From contig JAYSCT010000147.1 in the NCBI GenBank assembly GCA_041914785.1, positions 1 to 10,234 on the forward strand: a DNA stretch of 10,234 nucleotides, read 5' to 3'. Of the stretch, positions 4,389-10,234 are shown in pieces. Under the pieces are notes generated by a model, which had not been told where the DNA came from, ran no database searches, and saw only the letters and a list, made by a program, of their open reading frames with translations. This DNA comes from Pelomonas sp041914785 (GTDB taxonomy: Bacteria; Pseudomonadota; Gammaproteobacteria; Burkholderiales; Burkholderiaceae_C). The position numbers were made by a program, and so were the translations under genes. Numbering within the stretch: the first letter of the stretch is position 1; each line of letters begins with the position of its first letter.

Positions 4389-5483
4389 TCAACCGACCTC
4401 GACACCCAGGAACGCCGCCAGCCGGTCGACCTCCGCCGCCAGCGCCGCCTTGAAGCCGTCGTCGCGCGGCGCCCGACCGGCCACGTAGCCGCACGCCACC
4501 TGCAGCCGCCCGCCCTTCACGCCGGCATTGGCCCAGCCGATGACGTCGTCGCGCCACAGCAGCGGCAGCGCGTAATGCCCGCGCACGCGCTTGGCCGCCG
4601 GCGTGTAGGCCTCGAAGCGGTAGGCCCAGCCCCACAGCTGCTCGAAGCGGCGGCGGTCCCAGACCACGGGGTCGAACGGCGCCAGCAGCCGCACCTGGGC
4701 CGGGACGCGCCAGCCGCGCGTCGGGTCCTCGTTGGCCGGCCAGTACCAGTCGGTGCCGTCCACGCGCGCATGGGCCAGCCGCTGCCGGGCGCGAGCGAGC
4801 GTCGTCTTGCGCAGGTCCTGCCACTGGCGGGCGCCGTTGGCCAGCATGCTGATCAGCGTGGAGAGGCTGCCCGCCGGCAGCGGCGCGTACTTCTGGATCA
4901 CCACGTCGGCCAGCGCGTCCATCGCCGCCTGCGGGTCGGGGTGCGCCTGCCATGGCTGGGCGAGCCGGTAGACGCGCGTGCCGCTGTCGCGTCGCACGAC
5001 GTCCAGGTGGCCGCGGAAGTGCAGCCCGTCCAGCAGCTCGGTGGACAGCCGGCTGTTGCCGCCGAACCAGTTCTTCACCGGCCCGTGGCCCAGCGCCGCG
5101 TCGACGTCGGCAGGGTGCGCCTCGCCCAGCCGCGCGACCTCGGCCAGCACCGCGTCGGCCAGCTTCCAGCGCGGCGCTTCCCACGTGCGCCGGGCCGTGC
5201 GCGGGTGCATCAGCGCGCGCAGCGAGGGCGTCACGAAGCCGTAGTTGATGAAGAAGTCCTCCTGCAGCGGCAGGCGCGGGTAGCGGCGCTCCAGGTCGCC
5301 GGCGCGGTAGTCCTTGACGCGGTGGCGCAGCGTCAGGTCCTGCGCGCGGGCCGGCGCGCGCAGCGGGTCGGCCTGCACGAAGCCGCCGAGCCGCTCGACG
5401 GCGTTCATCAGCGTGGTGGGCGCGAACAGGCTGCGCGCCACGGCGTGGCGGCGCAGCGCGGCGAGATCAATGGTCGTGGGCAT
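4389..5483 (-). CDS. YcaQ/AlkX-family DNA glycosylase (HTH_42, winged-helix)
   Basis: Predicted DNA-repair glycosylase that excises bulky N7-alkylguanine lesions and unhooks interstrand crosslinks, the activity known for E. coli YcaQ (AlkX) and Streptomyces AlkZ. The product is 364 residues from the ATG at 5483. The catalytic-motif region FVQADPLRAPARAQDLTLRH (residues 35-54) contains Gln37-Ala-Asp39, the Q-x-D form typical of YcaQ rather than the QxQ form of AlkZ. Conserved C-terminal blocks are LLAPFDPVVWDRRRFE (about 266-281) and YRFEAYTPAAKRVRG (about 288-302), followed by HYALPLLWRD. An ATG at 5501 would add six residues; neither start has a clear Shine-Dalgarno. Either start overlaps the 3' end of the upstream GGDEF gene (by 17 or 35 nt), implying translational coupling. 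Family placement is firm; substrate range is inferred. Confidence 0.91.
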   Translation of the reverse strand: MPTTIDLAALRRHAVARSLFAPTTLMNAVERLGGFVQADPLRAPARAQDLTLRHRVKDYRAGDLERRYPRLPLQEDFFINYGFVTPSLRALMHPRTARRTWEAPRWKLADAVLAEVARLGEAHPADVDAALGHGPVKNWFGGNSRLSTELLDGLHFRGHLDVVRRDSGTRVYRLAQPWQAHPDPQAAMDALADVVIQKYAPLPAGSLSTLISMLANGARQWQDLRKTTLARARQRLAHARVDGTDWYWPANEDPTRGWRVPAQVRLLAPFDPVVWDRRRFEQLWGWAYRFEAYTPAAKRVRGHYALPLLWRDDVIGWANAGVKGGRLQVACGYVAGRAPRDDGFKAALAAEVDRLAAFLGVEVG

Positions 5484-7167
5484 GCAGATCGGCGTGGGCA
5501 TGGCGCAGCAGCGCCTGGGTGTCCTGGCCGTCGTCGGGGTACAGCGCGATGCCGAAGCCGGCGCGGGGGGCGGGCGCGTCGGGCGCGTCGGCCAGGCTGG
5601 GCAGCGGCAGCCGCAGCGCGGCCTCCAGGTGGTTGCGGGCGGCCTCGGCGTCGGCGCGGTTGTCGACGGACTCCAGCAGCAGCAGGAACTCGTCGCCGCC
5701 GTAGCGGGCCACGATGTCGCCGATGCGCACGCCGGCGCGCAGCCGCTGGCCGGCCTCCTTCAGCACGGCGTCGCCCACGCCGTGGCCAAGCCGCGCGTTG
5801 ATGTCGCCCAGGCCGCGCAGCGTCACGCGCATGATGGCGAACGGCCAGCGGTCGTCGCGGCGGCGCTGCTGCAGGATGCGGTCGTCGAGGCGGTGCAGGA
5901 TGGCGCCGCGGTTGCACAGGCCGGTGAGCTGGTCGGTCAGCAGCCGGGCCTGCATGTCGGCCAGGCCGCGGGCCAGGTCGCCCAGCGCGTCGGTGCGGCC
6001 CGTGTCGGGCGGCTGGTCCAGCAGGCCGTCGCCCATGCGGCCGGTGGCGTCGGTCAGCCGGCGCAGCTCGCGGTTGACCAGGCCCAGCGCCGCCCCGCCC
6101 AGTGCCAGCGCTGCCAGCGCCGCGGCGCCGGCCAGCACGGCGGCCTGCATGAAGCCGCGCTGCACGCCGCCGAGGAAGCCGTCGCGCGGCGCGGCCACGA
6201 TGACGCGCCAGTCCAGCCCCAGCGACGGGTCCACCGGGGCGTGGCTGACCTGCAGCGCGCCGCCGTCGGCGTCCTCGACGCTGAAGGTGCCGGCGCTGCG
6301 CGCCGTGGCATGCCGCCGCACCGCGTTGAAGCCGCCGGCCACCAGCGCGTCGCTGCTCTGCGCAGCGTTCAGCCGGCCCTGCGAGCCGTTCAGCACCGCA
6401 CCGCGCGACACGGCCACGAGACCGCCGCCGCCGTCCACCACCATCGCGACGGCGTCCGGGCCCAGCGCCTGGTGTGCCAGCAGCGCGCCCAGCGGCTTGA
6501 GCGGCACGTCGGTGGCGGCCACGCCCTCGGGTTCGCCGGCCGCGTTGAGCACGCGCTTGGTGCGCGTGACCACGAGGTCCCCGGTCCTGGCGTCGGCGTA
6601 GACCGGCGTCCAGCCCAGCGCGGCGGGTGACGCCAGCGCGGCCTGGAACCAGGGCCGCGCCCGCGCGTCGAAGGCCAGCGTCTCCGCCAGCGGCGAGCGC
6701 AGCGCGCCGTCGATGCCGCTGAAGCGGTACAGCGTGCGCGGTGCACCGTCGGCGGTGCGCAGCCGCAGTTCGGCCTCCTGCTCAGAGAAGCGCCACAGCC
6801 CGATGAAGTGGCCGCGCCGGTCGCCGTAATAGACGTTGCGGGACTGCACCGGCGGCGCCGAGGTGGCCAGCCAGAAGCGCTGGCGCAGCAGGTCGCGCTC
6901 GCGCGTCAGATCGTCGGGAGCCGGCAGGCCGGTGGGCATGGCCACCTCCAGCACGGCGTCGGTGCCGCCCAGCTGGCGTTCCAGCGCCGCCGCGAGGCGG
7001 CCGGCGGCCTCGGTCATCAGCCGGCCGGACAGCTGCTCCACGCCGTCGCGCGCGACCTGCCAGCACAGCGTGCCCGCCAGCACCCCCAGTGCCAGCACCG
7101 GCAGCAGCGGCGGCAGCGTCAACAGGCTGCGCAGGCTCAGGCGGTCGGTCAACGTCCTCGGGATCAA
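5467..7167 (-). CDS. Membrane dCache-GGDEF protein, degenerate diguanylate cyclase or c-di-GMP sensor
   Basis: Inner-membrane signalling protein of 566 residues. TM1 is at about 15-37. A periplasmic dCache-like sensor spans about 40-330 (NVYYGDRRGHFIGLWRF, ARPWFQAAL, WTPVYADARTGDLVVTRTKR). TM2 is at about 341-363, followed by a HAMP-like linker and a GGDEF domain from about 410 (LTDQLTGLCNRGAI). The signature RYGGDEF is intact at 488-494 and the inhibitory-site RxxD (RIGD, 481-484) lies at the correct spacing. However, the position of the first metal-binding Asp (Asp327 in PleD) is Thr449. The usual FK is Leu-Gly, although the substrate-site residues Asn456 and Asp466 remain. The domain ends soon after GIALYPDDG, without the usual terminal AMYxAK helix. 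The start is a TTG at 7167 with no good Shine-Dalgarno, so the N-terminus is uncertain. It overlaps the downstream YcaQ-family gene. Cyclase activity is doubtful. Confidence 0.9.
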   Translation of the reverse strand: MIPRTLTDRLSLRSLLTLPPLLPVLALGVLAGTLCWQVARDGVEQLSGRLMTEAAGRLAAALERQLGGTDAVLEVAMPTGLPAPDDLTRERDLLRQRFWLATSAPPVQSRNVYYGDRRGHFIGLWRFSEQEAELRLRTADGAPRTLYRFSGIDGALRSPLAETLAFDARARPWFQAALASPAALGWTPVYADARTGDLVVTRTKRVLNAAGEPEGVAATDVPLKPLGALLAHQALGPDAVAMVVDGGGGLVAVSRGAVLNGSQGRLNAAQSSDALVAGGFNAVRRHATARSAGTFSVEDADGGALQVSHAPVDPSLGLDWRVIVAAPRDGFLGGVQRGFMQAAVLAGAAALAALALGGAALGLVNRELRRLTDATGRMGDGLLDQPPDTGRTDALGDLARGLADMQARLLTDQLTGLCNRGAILHRLDDRILQQRRRDDRWPFAIMRVTLRGLGDINARLGHGVGDAVLKEAGQRLRAGVRIGDIVARYGGDEFLLLLESVDNRADAEAARNHLEAALRLPLPSLADAPDAPAPRAGFGIALYPDDGQDTQALLRHAHADLHAHDH

Positions 7168-7276
7168 GGGCAGGGCTCGGCGTGGGGTGGGCGGTGGCGC
7201 GGGTGCAGCGTAGCAGGCCGGGTGGGCGACGGCCCAGCCCCGGCGGCGGCGCCGGAGGCCAGAGGCGGCGCGGCAC

Positions 7277-7282
7277 TAGAAT
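7277..7282 (+). promoter_or_regulatory. Possible -10 element for the yajC-secD-secF operon
   Basis: TAGAAT matches five of six consensus bases and lies 51 nt before the yajC start, in the 166-nt divergent gap (7168-7333) between the GGDEF gene and yajC. No -35 resembling TTGACA is found at normal spacing. Nothing else is recognisable in that gap. A distal promoter or a different sigma factor remains possible. Confidence 0.35.
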
Positions 7283-7333
7283 TCAAGGTTGCTTTGCGGC
7301 GGTTCCGGCCGCCCGACCCTCAAGGAAATCATC

Positions 7334-7663
7334 GTGTTCATCTCCAACGCCTACGCCCAGGCCGCCCCGGCCGCCGCCAGCCCCGAATCCGGCCTCCTCG
7401 GCATGCTGCCGCTGGTGCTCATGTTCGTGGTGCTCTATTTCGTCATGATCCGGCCGCAGATGAAGCGCCAGAAGGAGCACAAGGCCATGATCGAGGCGAT
7501 CGCCAAGGGCGACGAGGTGGTCACGGCCGGCGGCATCGTCGGCAAGGTCGCCAAGCTGGGCGACAGCTTCATCCACGTGGAAGTGGCCAGCGGCGTCGAG
7601 CTGCAGCTGCAGCGCAGCGCCGTCACCCAGGTTCTCCCTAAGGGCAGCATCAAGGCCGCTTGA
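7334..7663 (+). CDS. yajC: Sec translocon accessory subunit YajC
   Basis: Small inner-membrane protein of the SecDF-YajC subcomplex that associates with SecYEG during protein export. It is 109 residues, the usual YajC length. A short N-terminal segment (MFISNAYAQAAPA) precedes one membrane helix at about 21-39 (LLGMLPLVLMFVVLYFVMI). The conserved RPQMKRQKEHKAMIEAIAKG follows, then the cytoplasmic EVVTAGGIVGKVAKL region. The start is GTG at 7334, with AAGGA 7 nt upstream. An upstream in-frame ATG at 7289 would add 15 unrelated residues. It is first in the operon, 64 nt before secD. The queA-tgt genes that often precede yajC are absent; the upstream neighbour is a divergent GGDEF gene. Confidence 0.97.
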   Translation: MFISNAYAQAAPAAASPESGLLGMLPLVLMFVVLYFVMIRPQMKRQKEHKAMIEAIAKGDEVVTAGGIVGKVAKLGDSFIHVEVASGVELQLQRSAVTQVLPKGSIKAA

Positions 7664-7727
7664 AGTAAACGGCCGCGCGCCCATGTCCCGGGCCACCACG
7701 CCGTCCGGGCGCTGACAAGGAAGTTCC

Positions 7728-9599
7728 ATGAACCGCTATCCGCTCTGGAAGTACGCGATCCTGCTCGTCGCGCTGCTGATCGGCACCCTCTACACGCTGC
7801 CCAACCTGTTCGGCGAGGCGCCGGCGGTGCAGGTGTCCAGCGCCAAGGTCACCGTCAAGGTGGACCAGGCGCTGCAGTCCCGCATCGAGGCCGCGCTGCA
7901 GCAGGCCGGTGTCACGGCGGACTACGTCCAGTTCGACGGCAGCTCCATCAAGGCCCGCTTCGGCGACACCGACACGCAGCTCAAGGCCAAGGACGCGATC
8001 AGCAAGGCCCTGAACCCGGATGCCGGCGACCCGGGCTACATCGTCGCGCTGAACCTGCTGTCGCGCTCGCCGCAGTGGCTGACCGCGCTGCACGCCAACC
8101 CGATGTACCTGGGCCTGGACCTGCGCGGCGGCGTGCACTTCCTGATGCAGGTGGACATGAAGGCGGCGCTCACGAAGAAGGCCGAGGCGCTGACCGGTGA
8201 CGTGCGCTCCATGCTGCGCGAGAAGAACATCCGCCACGCCGGCATCAGCCGCGACGGCAACACGGTGCTGGTGGCCTTCCGCGATGCCGAGCAGCGCACC
8301 GCGGCGATCGACGTGCTGAAGACCCAGCTGCCCGACGTCACCTGGACGCCGCAGGCCGACGGCGGCCTGGCCGGCGCGCTGAGCCCGCAGGCGCAGACCG
8401 CCGTGCAGGACGCCGCCATCAAGCAGAACATCACGACGCTGCACAACCGCGTCAACGAGCTGGGCGTGGCCGAGCCGGTCATCCAGCAGCAGGGCCGCGA
8501 CCGCGTCGTCGTGCAGCTCCCCGGCGTGCAGGACTCCGCCAAGGCGCAGGACATCATCGGCCGCACCGCCACGCTGGAGCTGCGCATGGTGGACGACAGC
8601 GCCGAGGCCATCGAGGCGCTCAAGGGCAACGGCCCCGTGCCGTTCGGCACCGAGCGCTTCATGGACCGGGGCTTCGGCCCCATCATCGTCAAGCGCCAGG
8701 TCATCCTGACTGGCGACAGCCTGAACGACGCGCAGTCCGGCTTCGACGAGAACCACAACCCGGCCGTGCACCTGACCGTCGACGCCAAGGGCGCACGGAT
8801 CATGAAGGAGGTCTCGCGCGAGAACGTCGGCAAGCGCATGGCCATCCTGCTGTTCGAGAAGGGCAAGGGCGAGGTCGTGACCGCGCCAAAGATCAACTCC
8901 GAGCTGGGCAACCGCTTCCAGATCTCCGGCGCGATGACCGCGCAGGAAGCCAGCGACACCGCGCTGCTGCTGCGCGCCGGCTCGCTGGCCGCGCCGATGG
9001 AGATCATCGAGTCGCGCACCATCGGTCCGAGCCTGGGCAAGGAGAACATCGAGAAGGGCATCGCCAGCGTGACCTGGGGCTTCGTCGCCGTGGCCGCGTT
9101 CATGTGCGTGTACTACCTGCTGTTCGGCGTGTTCTCGTCGCTGGCGCTGGGCTTCAACGTGCTGTTGCTGGTGGCCGCGCTGTCGCTGATGCAGGCCACG
9201 CTGAGCCTGCCGGGCATCGCCGCCATGGCGCTGGCGCTGGGCATGGCCATCGACTCCAACGTGCTGATCAACGAGCGCATCCGTGAGGAACTGCGCGGCG
9301 GCGCCTCGCCGCAGCAGGCCATCCACCTCGGTTACGAGCGCGCCTTCGCCACCATCCTGGACTCCAACGTGACGACGCTGATCGCCGGTGTCGCACTGCT
9401 GGTGTTCGGCTCCGGCCCGATCAAGGGCTTCGCCGTCGTGCACTGCCTGGGCATCCTGACCTCGATGTTCTCGTCCGTCGTGTTCTCGCGCGGCCTCGTG
9501 AACCTCTGGTACGGCCGCCAGAGGAAGCTCAAGAGCGTGTCGATCGGGCAGATCTGGAAGCCCGAAGCCGAAACGACCGACGTCGCCGCGAAAGCCTGA
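7728..9599 (+). CDS. secD: Protein translocase subunit SecD
   Basis: Inner-membrane subunit of the RND-like SecDF motor, which uses the proton gradient to pull exported proteins out of SecYEG on the periplasmic side. It is 623 residues, close to E. coli SecD. TM1 is at about 8-27. The large periplasmic region (about 30-440) includes YLGLDLRGGVHFLMQVD (about 127-143), LHNRVNELGVAEPVIQQQG (about 238-256) and RTIGPSLG (about 430-437). Five membrane helices follow at about 446-595. The conserved ALGMAIDSNVLINERIREE (about 503-521) carries Asp509, which corresponds to the essential proton-relay aspartate of SecD. The ATG at 7728 has AAGGA 6 nt upstream. secF follows after 12 nt, so the two are co-transcribed. 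Confidence 0.98.
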   Translation: MNRYPLWKYAILLVALLIGTLYTLPNLFGEAPAVQVSSAKVTVKVDQALQSRIEAALQQAGVTADYVQFDGSSIKARFGDTDTQLKAKDAISKALNPDAGDPGYIVALNLLSRSPQWLTALHANPMYLGLDLRGGVHFLMQVDMKAALTKKAEALTGDVRSMLREKNIRHAGISRDGNTVLVAFRDAEQRTAAIDVLKTQLPDVTWTPQADGGLAGALSPQAQTAVQDAAIKQNITTLHNRVNELGVAEPVIQQQGRDRVVVQLPGVQDSAKAQDIIGRTATLELRMVDDSAEAIEALKGNGPVPFGTERFMDRGFGPIIVKRQVILTGDSLNDAQSGFDENHNPAVHLTVDAKGARIMKEVSRENVGKRMAILLFEKGKGEVVTAPKINSELGNRFQISGAMTAQEASDTALLLRAGSLAAPMEIIESRTIGPSLGKENIEKGIASVTWGFVAVAAFMCVYYLLFGVFSSLALGFNVLLLVAALSLMQATLSLPGIAAMALALGMAIDSNVLINERIREELRGGASPQQAIHLGYERAFATILDSNVTTLIAGVALLVFGSGPIKGFAVVHCLGILTSMFSSVVFSRGLVNLWYGRQRKLKSVSIGQIWKPEAETTDVAAKA

Positions 9600-9611
9600 G
9601 AAAGCTAGACC

Positions 9612-10234
9612 ATGGAACTCTTTCGCATCAAGCGCGACCTGCCGCTGATGAAGCATGCGTTGATCTTCAACGTCATCTCCTTCGTCACCTTCGCCGCCGC
9701 CGTGTTCTTCCTGATCACGCGCGGGCTGCATTTCTCCATCGAGTTCACCGGCGGCACCGTCATCGAGGTGGCCTACCCGCAGGCGGCCGACGTCGAGAAG
9801 ACCCGCCTGACCATCGAGAAGATGGGCTACGGCGAGGTGCAGGTGCAGAACTTCGGCTCGTCGCGCGACGTGATGATCCGCCTGCCGGTGCGTGCCGGCG
9901 AGAAGCAGACCGAGGTGGTCGGCAAGGTCTTCGGCGAACTGTGCCGGGCGGACGCCGGTACGGTCAGCGAGCACCAGGAGGTGACGGCCCAGGGCGAGCA
10001 GGTCAGCAAGCAGATCTGCAAGACCGCCGCCGGCGCCGAGCCCGTCACGCTGTCGCGCTCCGAGGTGGTCGGCCCGGCCGTCGGCGCCGAACTGGCTGTG
10101 GACGCCGCCAAGGCGCTGGCCATGACCATCGTCGGCATCGTCATCTACCTGGCGATCCGCTTCGAATGGAAGTTCGCGCTGGCCGGCATCATCGCCAACC
10201 TGCACGACGTGGTCATCATCCTGGGCTTCTTCGC
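9612..10234 (+). CDS. secF: Protein translocase subunit SecF (3' end cut by window)
   Basis: Partner of SecD in the SecDF motor. The first 207 residues are visible, of an expected ~310-320. It begins MELFRIKRDLPLMKHALIF with TM1 at about 16-37. The SecF signature FSIEFTGGTVIEV is at about 41-53, and the periplasmic domain ends in EVVGPAVGAELA (about 151-162). TM2 is at about 167-182. RFEWKFALAGIIANLHDVV (183-201) then leads into TM3. The segment between the P1 domain and VGPAVG (about 100-150) appears longer than in E. coli SecF and holds two cysteines (111 and 136). The start at 9612 lies 12 nt after the secD stop with only a weak ribosome site, so translation is probably coupled. The frame runs off the window edge. 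Confidence 0.97.
   Translation, partial: MELFRIKRDLPLMKHALIFNVISFVTFAAAVFFLITRGLHFSIEFTGGTVIEVAYPQAADVEKTRLTIEKMGYGEVQVQNFGSSRDVMIRLPVRAGEKQTEVVGKVFGELCRADAGTVSEHQEVTAQGEQVSKQICKTAAGAEPVTLSRSEVVGPAVGAELAVDAAKALAMTIVGIVIYLAIRFEWKFALAGIIANLHDVVIILGFF

Noticed and set aside
7168..7333. tgt or queA remnant upstream of yajC
   Set aside because: The gap is too short and shows no similarity to either gene; no conserved frame is visible.
7650..10205. 851-residue minus-strand frame opposite secD and secF
   Set aside because: Clear shadow of the conserved sec genes. The His/Asp/Gln/Leu-rich product is typical of antisense GC-rich frames.

Overview
The window is very GC-rich with strong G/C preference at third codon positions. 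It carries a yajC-secD-secF cluster and a class I PPK2, and Shine-Dalgarno motifs are of the AAGGAG type. Together these suggest a high-GC betaproteobacterium, most likely Burkholderiales of the Rubrivivax/Roseateles/Leptothrix kind. The taxon is inferred from gene content and style, not from a database match.

Layout, left to right. Positions 1-81 hold the possible start of a truncated minus-strand gene that overlaps the 3' end of a minus-strand polyphosphate kinase 2 gene (68-1240). A TTGAT-N4-CTCAA site resembling an FNR/Anr box lies just upstream of ppk2. Next comes a minus-strand AraC-family regulator (1331-2233). It diverges from a plus-strand aldo/keto reductase (2397-3398), an arrangement like the YqhC-regulated aldehyde-reductase systems. 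A gene-free, highly palindromic stretch follows (about 3399-3807). Within it is a 341-bp element bounded by perfect 16-bp inverted repeats and containing two long hairpins that carry inverted copies of one 44-nt core. It abuts the rho-independent terminator (3808-3834) of a small minus-strand RRM RNA-binding protein gene (3855-4211). That gene has its own AT-rich promoter and a structured leader of about 106 nt.

Further right, a minus-strand pair overlaps: a membrane dCache-GGDEF protein (5467-7167) followed by a YcaQ/AlkX-family DNA glycosylase (4389-5483). After a divergent intergenic region comes the plus-strand Sec accessory operon yajC (7334-7663), secD (7728-9599) and secF (9612 to window end, truncated).

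How the parts relate. YajC, SecD and SecF form the SecDF-YajC subcomplex that uses the proton-motive force to help SecYEG export proteins. The other genes are individual stress or housekeeping functions: polyphosphate/nucleotide phosphate exchange, aldehyde reduction, RNA binding, alkylation and crosslink repair, and c-di-GMP signalling or sensing. No phage, CRISPR, tRNA, rRNA or transposase gene is visible. The least conventional parts are the composite hairpin element at 3467-3807, whose two cores differ by a compensatory base-pair swap, and the GGDEF domain that has lost a metal-binding aspartate but kept its I-site.
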